In this document: in pieces, positions 34,785 through 47,300 of the stretch | Layout: the number at the start of each line of letters is the position of its first letter | How positions within the stretch are numbered: position 1 is the first letter of the stretch | NCBI GenBank assembly: GCA_024752435.1 | Contig: CP103031.1 | Span: 1,484,001 to 1,548,000, forward strand | DNA length: 64,000 nucleotides | DNA from: Allantophomopsis cytisporea | Lineage: Eukaryota; Ascomycota; Leotiomycetes; Phacidiales; Phacidiaceae | Reading direction: 5' to 3' | Notes under the pieces: model-generated | Seen by the model: the letters and a program-made list of their open reading frames with translations, nothing else | What the model was told of the DNA's origin: nothing | Database searches by the model: none | Translations under genes and position numbers: made by a program

Positions 34785-35670
34785 TCAAATTAACTCCGCA
34801 TCCCCTCGCTCAACAATGGCTTTAACATCTGCCCACCTGAGAACCAGTACATCACCTCTCTTGGCATCCATAGTATTATCCTCATCTCTGCTCCTGCCCT
34901 CCACATATGAATCTCTTAACATCCTCACAAAGACGGCTGTTTCCAGATCTGGGGAGTCAACCATACTCAATCCACTGGAAACATCATTTAGATTCTGCAG
35001 CGTAGGCGGGAAGGAAGCCAGGAAGGAAGAGAGATAATGGGAGTGTAATAACGACTGGTGCCTCGAGGCATAAGCTATCTCCGATGGGGCAAGTTTACCG
35101 CGGAGTTCTGGAGAGGAAAGATAATGCAGGGTATATTTATCAAGCTATGAATCCCAAAAATTAGTATTAATTGACTAATAAATGACATCGATGTGCCACC
35201 GGCTGTATCAAGTATGTAGATTGCATTTACCTTCGCCATCCTGGCCCTCAAGAATCCACGAGCAAGATATTTCCACCTCTCAAGTTCGGTCTGGATTACT
35301 ATGAGACCGAAATTCGTCTTCGGATCCATGTCGCCTGTCATTTCTTCCACTTTCTCGATCTGTACGCGGATGCGATCATTGACACGCTCGATAAGGCCAT
35401 CTTGAGGCCATCTGCATTTCTCGTCAATCCCACAATCTACTTAGTTCTTCAATGATTTCAAAGATGCAGTTTTCAAAAGAGCGGGGAGGAGAATAGAATG
35501 ACATACTCGAAGATCTCTGGGCTAGAACGTTCAGCAACCCAAGCACGCGTCAAAGCCTGAAGGTCTCGCGATCCCTGCGCGACATCTTCGAAGCTGGGAT
35601 CTGCTTCTCTAAGGATATCGTCAATGTCCATGTTTTGTATGATATCGATAAGCTCATGCGCAGGCTTCAT
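34785..35670 (-). CDS. sld5: GINS complex subunit Sld5
   Basis: Three exons on the minus strand, 35670..35507, 35411..35231 and 35144..34785, encode 234 residues with matching phases (introns GTATGT...GCAG and GTAAAT...CATAG). The N-terminus has DIDDILREADPSF and LQALTRAWVAERSSPEIFEW. The helical A domain contains IVIQTELERWKYLARGFLRA and ends RMAKLDKYTLHYLS. The C-terminal B domain ends with DLETAVFVRM, KRGDVLVLRWADVKAIVERG and DAELI, the classic Sld5 tail (ERGxVELI). GINS (Sld5, Psf1-3) joins Mcm2-7 and Cdc45 as the replicative helicase. Length agrees with other fungal Sld5 proteins. The first ATG of the frame is used. Confidence 0.92.
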
Positions 35671-35815
35671 GCGGCTTGAGCGCTATCACCAATGTTCATA
35701 GGTCATAAATATTATACATGTGTGATGGGAGCGTTCGAATTTCAAAATGTCATAGTGCTCGAGGCGCAGAGTGTCGTGACTAACCATGAATAGCAATTAT
35801 TTAGCGGTGTCTTTA

Positions 35816-35861
35816 AGTCCGTGCCCATAGTAGTGGGCCACCCAGGGAAATGGGCCACTTT
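35816..35861 (+). repeat. Left terminal inverted repeat, 46 bp
   Basis: Begins AGTCCGTGCCCATAGTAGTG and ends GGCCACTTT; matches the reverse complement of 37622..37667 except one G/A difference at its 19th base. Confidence 0.95.
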
Positions 35862-35930
35862 ACGAAATTATTCAACTCTTACAATATCTACAATAGCATG
35901 TAAACAACCACAATAGTAATAGAATTGAAC

Positions 35931-37517
35931 CTATAGATCATAAATACTCCACTCAAATAACATATCCTCGTACACATATGAGTTGTAAACCTGAGGCTCT
36001 AACTCAATACGGGCCCGTGTTTCAATAACCTGCTCAATAGAGGCAAACCGCTTATTGGCATCAATATATACTCTTCTACGCTTTTGCGGTCTTATTGTAG
36101 CTATTGTAGCCTTCAATAACAATACTTCTTGCTGTAGCATAGCAACTTGAGTGTTCTTATTGTCAAGACTCTTCCCTAGCTTAGTGAATAAGCGCCGGCT
36201 ATTTCGGTGTTCTGCAGGTGGTGTATATTCAAGTGATTTCTGGGAATATTGTCGAAGATCTGATCCCTTTTGCGGTGTCAATAGCAACTGACTATGTCCC
36301 TGGTCCCTTGCTATTGTCCCTTGCTCTTCAATAGGAGTTGTTTGTCTCTTATTATTGTGAATAAGCCGGTTACTCAGAGCCTTCTGGATCCTTGGGCTAT
36401 TATACCGAGTATCCTATAACCCACTCCCAGACCAGCTAGACTGTATGTTCTGCTTATTCATAGTATCCCTCCTTGCTAGTATATAGCATTGCATAAAGCC
36501 CAATTTGCCAATAGGCGTGCAATTAGTGTCAATAGCAAGGTTATCAACATATTGCCGGTATTTTCGCTTCAATGGTGAGAATATACTGATATCTAGCGGC
36601 TGCAATACATAGGAAGTATAAGGCGGTAAGAATAGCAAGTATATCTTATTGACAAAGTATTTATACATAAATTCTTCATTGTCATAACTTCCATGGCCGT
36701 CAATAATAAGGAGCCGGTAGCTTGGTATTGTCGGCTCTATCAATAGTATAAAGTGTTCAATAAGCCATTGTAAGCCAATTTCATTAGAAGTCCAGCTATT
36801 AGGTAAAACTGTAAACTTCCAATCGACAATAGTAGAGCTTATTGAGGGAATCCATTGATGTTGTAGATGTTAACCTTTGAATATAACTAGTGGTGGTATT
36901 AACATCCCGGCAGCAGAGATATACTCTACTATTGTCGTCTAATTGCGAGAATCTAGGCTCTTCCTGAATATTGACTTCTTCTGAGTATCCCCAAGCACCA
37001 GTCTATTAATCCTAAGTCCTTCTATAATACCTGCTTCGTCTATATTCCACCTGTTTTCGGGTAGAATAGCTATCAAGGCTGGGTTTTCGAAGAGTTTGAA
37101 GAATTGCTCGATGTTGGCAGGAAATGCACTATTAACTCTTGAATTATCAATAGTCTTAGCTCTTATTGTCTTTAGCTTCGGATTTTGTATAAGGAAGTTG
37201 CAGATCCAATGCTTTCTAAGAGGCTTATTGTCGCCGGCGGCAGTAAGTATACGCTATACTATATGCCGGAGTTGTATGTGCGTAGGTACGTAGCCTAATT
37301 GGCCCTGTACAATAGCCCAGTTAACAATAGCTTCTTCCTAGCTATTGGCAAGCCGCTGCTGGTGTTCATGGGCGAGTTGAATAGATTCAATCCCATTGAC
37401 ACGGTTTTGTATTGTCGTACGTGGGATCCTATAGTCTTTGGCTACACTTCGTATTGATTGGCCATTATTGACTGCATTGAGCGCACTAGTGAGTACATCT
37501 TCGGTGTATTCGCGCAT
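35931..37517 (-). pseudogene. Pogo/Fot1-type transposase with five premature stops
   Basis: From the ATG at 37517 one reading frame of about 529 codons runs to the stop at 35931 with no frameshift. It shows a psq-type helix-turn-helix (MREYTEDVLTSALNAVNNGQ, then SIRSVAKDYRIPRTTIQNRV), a CENP-B-like DNA-binding region and a DDE_1 catalytic domain. WNIDEAGI carries the first Asp, LLIIDGHGSYDN the second and LQPLDISIFSPLKRKY the third. In-frame stops occur after LANS (about 37338), after LRHIV (about 37256), after LDSRN (about 36920), after VIFKG (about 36872) and after SGSGL (36414-36416). All are TAG or TAA, replacing expected Gln-type codons where guessable, which fits C-to-T change in CpA. 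The protein cannot be made full length. Confidence 0.92.
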
Positions 37518-37621
37518 TGTGATAACATCATCAATAGGTCACAATAGTAAGGTAATTGGAAGTAAGTTGGTTGAATAGCTTCGTGTTCAATATCTACAAT
37601 AGTATAGCTATACGCGTTTAC

Positions 37622-37667
37622 AAAGTGGCCCATTTCCCTGGGTGGCCCATTACTATGGGCACGGACT
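37622..37667 (-). repeat. Right terminal inverted repeat, 46 bp
   Basis: Reverse complement begins AGTCCGTGCCCATAGTAATG; partner of the repeat at 35816..35861. Confidence 0.95.
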
Positions 37668-37873
37668 TAGGCAATATTTCGCCTTCTGTCTCGCTTAGTC
37701 TTATCATATCGCCTATCACCACGTGCGCCGAGCATAATGATCGCAAAACGAAGGAAGCCGCGTTTCCAAAAACCAAAAGTAGGAAGAGCAACAGTTTAAT
37801 TGATCCCCATCAGAAACTCTTGAGAACCCCACTTTTGATATCGCATGGATGAGGTCTACAAAGCAAAAATATC

Positions 37874-37880
37874 AAAAAAA
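37874..37880 (-). terminator. RNA polymerase III terminator of U6
   Basis: Seven consecutive T on the minus strand directly at the U6 3' end. Confidence 0.85.
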
Positions 37881-37975
37881 TTGGTAGCTTCTCTTTGATT
37901 GAGCGTGTCATCCTTAGTGCAGGGGCCATGCTAATCTTCTCTGTATCGTTTCAGTTTGACCAAATGCCCGAAGGC
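37877..37975 (-). ncRNA. U6: U6 spliceosomal snRNA
   Basis: On the minus strand the sequence starts with a GCC-UUCG-GGC 5' hairpin, continues ATTTGGTCAAACTGAAACG, then the invariant ATACAGAGAAGATTAGCATG (containing the ACAGAGA box) and GGCCCCTGCACTAAGGATGA with the AGC and internal stem-loop elements. It ends before a run of seven T, the RNA polymerase III terminator. There is no mRNA-type intron, unlike the fission yeast U6. An AT-rich TACATAAG about 25-30 nt upstream could act as the Pol III TATA element. The 5' end is set from the hairpin and may vary by a few nucleotides. Confidence 0.96.
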
Positions 37976-37980
37976 AAAAG

Positions 37981-38569
37981 ATTCTCGCTCACTTGAACTT
38001 ATGTATCTTCTCTCAAGACTCACTTTTCTCGCTTAATCAATAACCAACCTTCACGTCAATAATCTACCTTTGTTAACATCTCGCCAGCCAACGTCAAAGA
38101 TTCCTTTCTCACCGGGAGATGCTTACAGTACTTATAGTTATATACATAAGATCCAGGAGAAATGATATCCTATTGTATATGTAATTGCTCGCAAGGCGCT
38201 GACCTACCCTTTTGTCGCTATACAGACCGAACAACTCGCATGTCTGTTCATTTCTTCCAACAACGCGATCATAACAGCAACGCTATGAATTCTAAGAAAT
38301 CGAGCTCTGAGAATAGGGTTTAGACCTAATAAGAGATATTAGTCAAGATAAATAGATGCTTTATTTCAGAATACCGAGGGTAATGATGTAGAGAAGTAGG
38401 ATATTGAACGAGATTCAAGTGCGAATTGTGAGCGCCAAGGGGCATGCACGATCATTTTCGCCTTAGCCCTCGAATTCCCCACTCTACCTATTGTATATAT
38501 GCCTTACACACAAGGCTACTATTTCAATATTCTTGAAGGGTGCAAATAGAGAATAGGTAGGTAGTATGT
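37981..38569. other. Intergenic region upstream of U6
   Basis: Contains the U6 promoter side; no other feature seen. Confidence 0.35.
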
Positions 38570-39480
38570 TGAGTTGATTATGCTGAACTTCATACTGCTC
38601 CCACATATAGTTATATTAGTATCAGCGAGTTTAGCATTTTTAGAGTTCTCTAAGAAATACAAGCAGTTAAGTTATTTGGTACCAATCTCAAATATTAAAG
38701 TGTTAAATCTTTCCAAGCTATACAATTTTCATCAGCTATTAAGTTTCCGAACTCTATCTATTTATTATATATTGCTAAGTTACTTAGGTGCGAATAAAAC
38801 CTGTAAATTATTGAGTCTTTTACACTTATATAATGCCTCGGAGCTTTTAAGTTACTTAATATTGTTTATTTATCATATGCTACCAAGTCTTTGGCTATTA
38901 TACAACTATTTTCAAGCTATAGATTTTTTTTATCATGTATCTATCTTAAGTTATAAGATAAATACATTTAGTACATTATTAAATATTTATTCATTTACAG
39001 TAGAATGCTGAATTTTTTTAAGCTGTTAACTGTTTCCAACTGATAAGTTTTCGAGTGCTTTTAATTTCTTATAAACTGCTAAATTACTCAAATGTTGAAG
39101 AATAAAAAATCTAGATTGCTGAGTGTTTTATACTTACACAATAACTTTAAGCTCCTTAGTTACTCAACGTTGTTTATTTGTTACAAACTACTGAATCCTT
39201 AGCTACTATAAAATCATTCTCAAGCTGTTGAGTTATGCTAGATTGTTCATTTATAATGAACTACTGAATTCTTAGCTGCTATAAAATCATCCTCAAGCTG
39301 TTGAGTTCTAGAATATTTGTTTATGGTAGACTACTAAGTAATTAAAACTATGAAAATTACTCTACACTGCTAAGGCCCTTAGTCCTATTCATTCATTTGA
39401 ACCACTAAGTCATCGGTAGGCTTACGATTATCCTAGGATGATAAGATACATACTTTAGAATGGGCCAGAAAGTGCTTAGA
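38570..39480 (+). repeat. AT-rich degenerate tandem repeat array, includes dispersed repeat copy B
   Basis: Roughly 70-nt units recur with the theme AAGCTNTTNAGTT followed by TTTATTNNTNNNACTNCTNAGT and CTTAGCTNCTATA. Two adjacent units at about 39167-39239 and 39240-39305 are easily aligned; both include CTACTGAATNCTTAGCTNCTATAAAATCAT. The final part, 39290..39477, aligns with 28515..28705. Differences are largely transitions. The apparent open frame 38574..39011 is only this repeat translated (SKLYNFHQLLSF / SELLSYLILFIYH periodicity). Confidence 0.7.
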
Positions 39481-39670
39481 ACTCCATCTACAAACCCCTC
39501 GGTAGCAACTATTTTGGCAACAGTAACCTAAACACCAAGTTTCCGATCTTCCAAAGTCAAAATCCCTGCACATCCCTCTAACCATCAAATATTAGACAAA
39601 GTAAAATGTATTGATATCTCGATGTAGTATAAACAATCTTAAAAAGAACCTCCAAACACAACATGATATT

Positions 39671-41343
39671 TTAACGACCACCAATCTGTCCCTTAGGAAT
39701 TGGTCTAATCCAAGAAACACATACATTAACCGCGATAGTGATAACACCAATGATCCAAAACACCTTTCCATAATCCTTTCCATTATATCTGAAGATAATC
39801 GCAAAAATGATACCTCCCAAATTACCCGTGGCACCTGTGATACCGGAAATGATACCGTTCGCATGGGGGTGGATGTGGGGGACAAGGGCAAAGTTCGCAC
39901 CATTGCCAGCCTCGAGGAAGAAGGCCATACCAGCAACGAGCCCGAACATGGTAGATTCAATCTTCGAATTAACCACTCCAATTGCAATGAGGAAGGCGCC
40001 GCAGATGATACCAAGAGTGTGTAGCCAAATTTTCTTCGCCCAGACGGAACCTGTGCGGCGATAGACAAAATCCGAAACTATACCACCCAACGGTCTGAAA
40101 ACAATATTGAGAAGTCCGAACATCGCCGCCCAACGTCCTGTACCAGCCTGACCAAGTGCTTTGAAATTCTTGAGGTAGTAGGCTCCCAATACGGAGTTGA
40201 TGGCTAACTCGGCACCGAAGGAGCAGAAGTAGCAGAAGGCGACCATGAAAGTTTGTGGGGTGAGAATCACCTCCATTGCTTCCTTGAAGGAGGGTTTCTG
40301 GACAACTTCGCCTTGTGCGATAGCGAGCATATCGGCAGAATCAAGGTGTGCTTCATTATCGTGGGAACCGTGCTTAGCCCGGGCAATGCTGCGTTCTTCT
40401 TCGAGGCGCTTCTCATCCATTCCGTTTGTGGAGGTTGGTGTGGCTGCACCGGACTTGGGGTGTCTATCAATAATTCCACCGGGTATAGAAACTATTTGTG
40501 CGTTGACGCCGTGTGCCTGTAGGTTCTGCTGCACATACAGATGGCGTTCGGACCATTTGCCTGTAGGGCAATCCTCGCACAGGAGCAGCATGGCGATGGC
40601 AGTTGCGGTGATGAGGATAAAGGGGACGATGAAAGCGACACGCCAGGCAACGTGAGGGGTAAGATGTTGGGTGTTGACGAGAGAGTCGAAGACAGCTGGC
40701 ATCACAAAGTAGGTGATTCCTCCACCTGAGTTTCCCCAGCCTCCTGTCAGAGCATTGGCAGTTCCTACAATCTTCTTGTCGAACCATTGAGTACTCCATA
40801 CTTGGCAGGGAACAAATGAGCCTCCAAGTATACCGATGAAGAAACGAAGAGCAAGAAGACCCTGAGCGTTATAGACTGCTCCGGCAAGGGCTGTTGGAAT
40901 GGCACCGGCGAGAAGGCAAGCAGCGAAGGTAACTCTTGGTCCCCATCGATCACAAGATGGACCAGCGACAACACGAACAAGAAGACTAAATATTTGTCTT
41001 AGTATCAAGATCATAGAAGACCAATGGTATTGTAACTTACGTTGCAGTAAGTGCGATAATGTTTGAGTTGGCAATATCGGTCTGTGTAAGCTTCAAGTCT
41101 TTCTTGATTGTGAGAGTCAACTGAATTGTTGTTAGCCATCAAATATGTGACGGGCAATACAATATAACTTACAAGAGGTGGAAAGGCATACCATGACCAG
41201 AAGGCGATCAAGAAGCCCCACCAGGCAAAGAAGAAGACGCGGCCATATCTGTTGATTGGGTTGAGGATGGGGATGGACAGTGCCTTTCCGTTGATTGGAT
41301 TGGTCTCTGGAGCTCTCCAGAGTGTTGAAACCTTGAAACCCAT
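39671..41343 (-). CDS. nrtA: High-affinity nitrate transporter (NNP family, MFS)
   Basis: Three exons, 41343..41173, 41120..41041 and 40985..39671, encode 521 residues. The frame across exons 2 and 3 reads KLTQTDIANSNIIALTATLL followed by VRVVAGPSCDRWGPR, the conserved TM2-3 region. GGWGNSGGGITYF matches the nitrate signature of NNP carriers, and VGTANALTGGWGN precedes it. A long central cytoplasmic loop (about residues 230-300, Ser/Glu/His-rich) is typical of fungal NrtA/CrnA proteins, as are about 12 predicted membrane segments. RNRTGS-like VYRRTGSVWAKK and GATGNLGG (a second nitrate signature) are in the C-terminal half. The family imports nitrate with protons at the plasma membrane. Nitrite transport is possible too. 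The close match makes the assignment firm; the gene name follows the Aspergillus usage. Confidence 0.93.
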
Positions 41344-41720
41344 TATGGGTATAGATTGAAGATATAGACTAGGGTATGGAAGAACAATGAGAGTCGGCTC
41401 TCAGTATAGGTCCTGTACTTGAGAGAACCCCGGAATTGATTAAGAACTGTTGAATTAATGTCGAAGTCGATAATGCTATTGAGAATTGATATTGTTTGAA
41501 GATATGAGCGTGCTTATAAGCTGCTTTGTGTTATCAGTATCTATCAACGTCAGACCTGTAGTACAAACATCTCCGGTACACACATACTAGTAACGCTCTG
41601 TAGGTCATAGCAGCATATCCGCGGGAACGCCCTAGGAGATCTTGATGTTGTCAAGCACTAACTCACTGGGATACTCGCGTTTTTAAGGTATGATAACACA
41701 GGCCCATATGAGCCTCGACC
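41344..41720 (-). promoter_or_regulatory. Putative nitrogen-regulated promoter of the nitrate transporter
   Basis: Several HGATAR-type GATA-factor motifs occur in both orientations, including CGATAA near 41470, TTATCA and CTATCA near 41535-41550 and TGATAA near 41690. ATCCGCGG near 41617 is one base from the NirA-type CTCCGHGG site. AreA plus NirA control is known for the family in Aspergillus; here it is inference. Confidence 0.35.
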
Positions 41721-44319
41721 GGCTATTGTAAGTTCAGCCACACACACAACGAAGTTATCGACTTCGAATTGGGCTTGGTATGCAGGCACGACTATAGAAT
41801 GAGGACAATTCGAAGAGATATCTTGTCTCTCTCATGAGAAAGTGATATCTGCCACAAGGTAGCGAACACGGCTGATGTGGAAATTCTCACGGAGATGCTG
41901 ACTGAGGCGTCGCTCTGGGCAAAGTGGATCGATATGGATGTGCGAGAACACAATGTCCTTAGGTATCAGCGATTTCTCTAGTGACTTGAATACTCAAATC
42001 AATTGCTTTCGTGTGGTGGTAATGACAACATTGACGGTTTGAACAAGCCATGAGAGGACTGTGAAGATTTTGTTCTAGCGGAAACGACGGGCAGTGGGTT
42101 TTCAATGGTGAAAATGAGATATGGGGTAGTTGTACGATGCACGTATCGTTGGCTATCGATGTACGCCGGGATAAGGAGTGCGGTTGCAGCTCTACCTGCA
42201 GCTCTATGCAGTAAGGATTTCAATACTCGTACACCAATCAACAATGAGTATCGAGGTTATCAGACACCATGGATTAGACTTCGTTCGTCGAGACACCAAG
42301 CCGGACTTCGTATAGCTCCCGAGAAACCTAGTGAAGGAGATTTTTGATTCCAGAAGTTATATGGTTTCTATGCCCATTGTCCCATAGAGAAGAGAAATCA
42401 ATGCTGTATGATATGGCAAGGTAGCAGTCCTGAGCATTTTGGGATGTGTCTGACTCTCTCAGCCGTTCCACTTTGAGATGTGGACGCACAAAACAGGAGG
42501 TTTATTGCAGGCATGTCGTTGATTTGAGCTGAACTTGAGGACTGTGTGCCTGAGGGCATGTCTAGCGCGTTGAAAGATAAGGAAAATGAGCGAGTGATCT
42601 TAGGGGGTGTTAGGGTGCCGCCAAGCACGACAAGTATCGAATTCTCGGGGAATCTCGATCCTCAATTCCACCCGACCGCTGATAAGGCCTTGAATATATA
42701 TCTCAAGTCATCGTTTATAGACTCGTACCATCTCCGCGGCAGTTACTTTTATTTCGACCTCCAACTTCGAATTAACATCTGAAATTGCTGTTACGAATGA
42801 GCATTTCCGACCAACGCCGAACCTTTCTGTCCAACCTTACCGGTCGCTGTTCACAGCCTCAGGATTCGAATGGCTTGAAGTGTAAAATGTGGGATTCACA
42901 TGCGACACCAGCTTCAGCAACGTGGCTATCCCATCATTCTTATGGATAAGGGGATGGTTGCTTTCGTCCTGACTTGTCCGAATCTTGTCTGAGAGCCGCA
43001 GAGATCAGCATCCTGTCTGTATATACATATCATTTTTCAAGTGGCTCCAGTCTTTCGGCACGCTTGGACGGACATACATACAATTCTGCACAGTCACGGG
43101 ATGCATGTGAGTGGGTTTCCTGCTTGGAGACATTTCATTTATGTTTCACCTGGTGACGTTTGAAAAGACACACTTATTGGTGAAGTACGCGGGCTATGTG
43201 TATCATTCTACATAATCGTCGCCGAGTGAGTTATGCCTATATTGCCATGAATACTTCATGCGTACCTAGCATTGTTCTTCACGAATACGCTGGTTCAAAC
43301 GCAGACAATGCACATGTAAAGATGGAATTTGGCAACCCTTATCTGTCATTCCATCAACCAATGGACCGTCACTTTTTTTAAAGTGCTGACGGGATCTAGG
43401 CCCGATCCGTTGATATTTCTACTGAATAATAATTAGGGATCGAAGAACCCTAGAATGCCAGTTTGAATTCTGCCAATCCGCCGAGCAGCACTATTATGTT
43501 ATGGCCATGGTCAGAAGTATGCGGCTCAAAATTTGATTCACGCGGTCCAATTTCATTATCGATGGTATTCGTCCACTGGAAGACCTTCAACGGGTTCAAA
43601 ACAGAAAACTGTTGGTTGTTGGGAGTGAGTGAATGAACGGATGGGCATGAAGATACATGGCTATTCGAGGAATTTTATAGGATTATCAAGTCCACGAAAG
43701 ATACGATGATAACCATAGATGCCGAAGATCTAAGCAGTCTTGAAAACTTAACTGCAAGTATTGCAGCAGTCCAGGACTTCTCATTTGGTAGTATCGTCCT
43801 CCAGACCAGATCAGGCCAGATTTAAGTAGAGTGTTGTGCACGAGTTTTGGACAGATTTTCAAGAGATACCAGAAAACAAATCAGTTTCCCAGATAAGGAG
43901 ACAAATATGTATACTTCAGGACCGCATATATGGAGTCGCCACGGAACACAGAGTACATGACATACAAAGCCCATATTGTGAATCATAATTCAATAAAAGT
44001 CGACCTACAAATGGGCTTGAAGCGAGGGACTAAGATATATGATCAAAATATGATTTGATCTGTGATTATAATGACGCAGAAAGTTAACGCTTGAATGGAA
44101 TTGAGATATCGGAGCCATGAGCTAGTCAACATCATGTGATAGCGCGTAAATTCTTTTTTACTGTGAGTGCGGCCGCTAGTTAGGTGCGTCGCGGTGGCCA
44201 TACTCTCACTCAAGCGTGTCGAGGCAGCGTGAATATCAACATCCCGAGACCAGTATATTCCCGCGCACAACGACGAACATGATCGAAATTTCTTGACATG
44301 ACAACAATATGAAGATCTC
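41721..44319. other. Intergenic region without supported genes
   Basis: About 2.6 kb between the divergent nitrate transporter and recQ genes. Small frames are present but none has recognisable content. Confidence 0.4.
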
Positions 44320-47300
44320 ATGACTTCAAACAATCTCAAGAACCATCTCACCTGGCTACTGCAAAACAAACCAATTCCGCCCGTGGGCGCGCAAATCACA
44401 GCTTCGACAGGATCGCGAGCTGTCGCACAACGGCCTTATGACAACGATTCGGGAACAACTGCGCATGTGCTGGATCTTCCAAGTGGCCCAGATAAAACTG
44501 AGCAGATATCCACTTCAACGATCAATCCTGGGGGAGGGTTTCTATGCCCAGCACTGCCAACACCTGCAGAGTCGATTGCATCTTCGAGGCGAATAGTTTC
44601 TAGAGAATCATTTGAGGAGCCCTCCATGGCCAGACTTGCTTCTGCCCCGAGGCCTTCAAGACCATCTCTTATGAGCCATAATCTAGCGACCCCGACTCCA
44701 ACTACCGAGACTACATCGACTCCGTTGATGAGCAATTATAGTGCGCAGCTACGCCAGCGGAGTAAATCCGTCGATCCAGGATTGCAAGATCATATGCTAA
44801 CGTCAGAAATAGCAGCTACACCAACGAAAGGATCCTCAAACCGTCCAAATACGGGCATTCAACGATCTGAACGTTTGCCACAGACACAGCGTTCAACGCA
44901 ACCATTCCGAGTATTCGAGAGGGAAGAACCAAGTGATTCAGTGGATCTTACACATAGCGATAACGACTCAACTTCTGGTCACTCCGTTTTCGATGAACCA
45001 CAGCGTATCTGGGAAGAAGAACCGGCGTCAAGATCTGGTCCGGTCATAAAGCGAGGAACCAAGAGAAAGAGTGACGAGACTCGTGGATCAATGGAAGGAA
45101 ACACTCGCAAAAAGTCTGACAATGGCAAAGCATCTGTGTCCGTACAGCCTAAGGGGAACCATGATGAATTCATGGACATCGATGATTTCGACGACTCGGT
45201 GGTTCTTTTGGATAAGCCACAGCCACCGCCACCCTATTCACGGCACCTGAATACCTCTCAGTTGGAAGGGAACCCGGCAAGTGTCAGGACTACCATCGAA
45301 GCACATGGAGAGGATCCTTTTTGTGAGGACACCACTTTAGCTACAGAAACTGCATGCAAGGATGAAAATGAGTCGAGGAGGACACCGAGTCTGGCGCCGT
45401 CGAACCGTATGGTAGATAATGATGATCCATCCAAACTTCGTTCTTCCCCTTTTAAGCCGTCCAAGTATTCTCAAACTCCATTGGATGGGAGGGGAAATCT
45501 TTTACAAAGCCAAAGTCCAAGTAAAATGAATTTTCCAGAGCGAACTGCATCTCATTTGTCGAATTCGCCAGGCAAGAAAACAAAACAAAAACGAGTCATT
45601 GAAGATTCGGACATCGATGACGACGTTATCTCTGAGCCTGATTTTGAGATACCAGAAAAAGCGGAAACCATTTCACATATCAAGAAAAGCCAATCGCCTT
45701 TGAAATGGCAGCCTTCATCTTCTGCGCACAATGACTCAAGACCTGGAAGTCCGTCCAAGTCCCGACCGAAAACTAGTCTTCGAACAAATGTCATACGTCA
45801 AGATAGCATGCCGTCGCCATTCCAACGAGATTCGCCAACCAAATTTTGTACTTCCAATCAGAACCTGCCTACTTCTAGCCAGCGGACACCATCTTCGACG
45901 TTTAGTGTAGAGGATAAAAGATTGCTGGCAACATTTTTCGAAACTCCTAACATAATTATCGGTCTCAGATCACAGCTCGATAAATCTCTTGAAGCGCCTA
46001 GAGTTGTCCGCCGGCAGTTCTTGGAAGAAGGCGAGGCACCACCTCAAGATGTCCTTGATCGAATTCGCTATGTTCAAAATCTCTGCAAAGCCGCCGACGA
46101 ACTTCCCACTTTAAAGTCTCAGCGTGATTCACAATTCTTAGAACAAAAAAAGCTCATTGCTATCATTGAGCAGAAATATGACGAAGATGAAGACCCATCG
46201 GAAGAGACTGCCAAGAACAGAGATTTGGCAGCAGAAATTAAGGTTACCGAAACTGCAATTCTCGAACGTCTGATTGCCTTGGACTTTTCAGAGTGGCTTC
46301 AATCCCATCCGCAGGACGATGTAGTTACGCACGTAAGTGCGTCTTCGGAAACCCCGTCTAGGAGACCAAACCATGCCATCAGGCCAGTACAAAGCTCCTG
46401 TACGCAGAGAAATTTCGTCGAAAGTCAACCTCCAAATAGTTTCGAACACACACAGGTTGTACAACAAACGCAGACACCATTAGTGATACCGTCGACTACA
46501 AGACTGGGAAAAGAAAAGTATCCCAACACTTCAAATGATTCGGCTATACGGAGACAGCCTCATGTGGTTAAAGAGCCATGGGATGATATCGATGAAGCTG
46601 ATTTTGAGGATGAAGAGTTCTCTCCAAGTCCCCAGAATAACACGGGGACATATGGCAAAGTAGTGACCAATAACAACGGCCAGCGTTTTGCACAGAAATC
46701 CCGTCCAGTTCCTCACGCTTTTGATCAAGACGAGGAGAATTTTGGTGATTTTGATGATGACCAGGATATGCTTGAACTTGCGGAAGACTTTGAGCATCGT
46801 CAGTCATTCACAGGCAGTTCAAAGCACGATTCGAATCATGTGCAGCAGGAAACAAGTAGACCATCTACCAAAGAGGTTGGCAATACATCATTCCCAACCA
46901 AGGCAGCTCCCATAGATCTGATGCGTCATCCGTGGTCCAGCGACGTCAAAGGTGCCCTCAAGAATCGGTTCAGATTACATGGCTTTCGACAGAATCAGCT
47001 TGATGCTATCAATGAAACATTGGCGGGAAAGGATGCTTTCGTGCTTATGCCTACTGGAGGAGGTAAATCATTGTGCTATCAACTACCAGCAGTCATACAA
47101 TCAGGCAAAACAAGGGGTGTGACTGTTGTAGTATCACCTCTTCTGAGTTTGATGCAGGACCAAGTACAACATTTACGCGATGCCAGCATTCAAGCTACTC
47201 TCATCAATGGAGAATGCACACAAGAACGGAAGAGGGATATATTCTCGACACTGGAAGGTCCACAGCCAGAACAATTTATTCAACTACTTTACATTACTCC

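Larger units (their letters stand above)
35814..37669. mobile_element. Complete but inactive pogo/Fot1-like DNA transposon (Tc1/mariner superfamily)
   Basis: The element proper is 35816..37667 (1852 bp). It is bounded by 46-bp terminal inverted repeats that differ at one position and is flanked by TA on both sides (35814-35815 and 37668-37669), the target duplication of Tc1/mariner elements. Inside, on the minus strand, is one transposase frame with in-frame stops. The intact ends, matching TIRs and full-length frame suggest insertion was not very ancient; the element no longer encodes transposase but could in principle still be moved in trans. Confidence 0.93.

Noticed and set aside
38574..39011. 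145-codon plus-strand frame
   Set aside because: It is an AT-rich tandem repeat read through; Leu/Tyr/Ser periodicity follows the DNA repeat unit.
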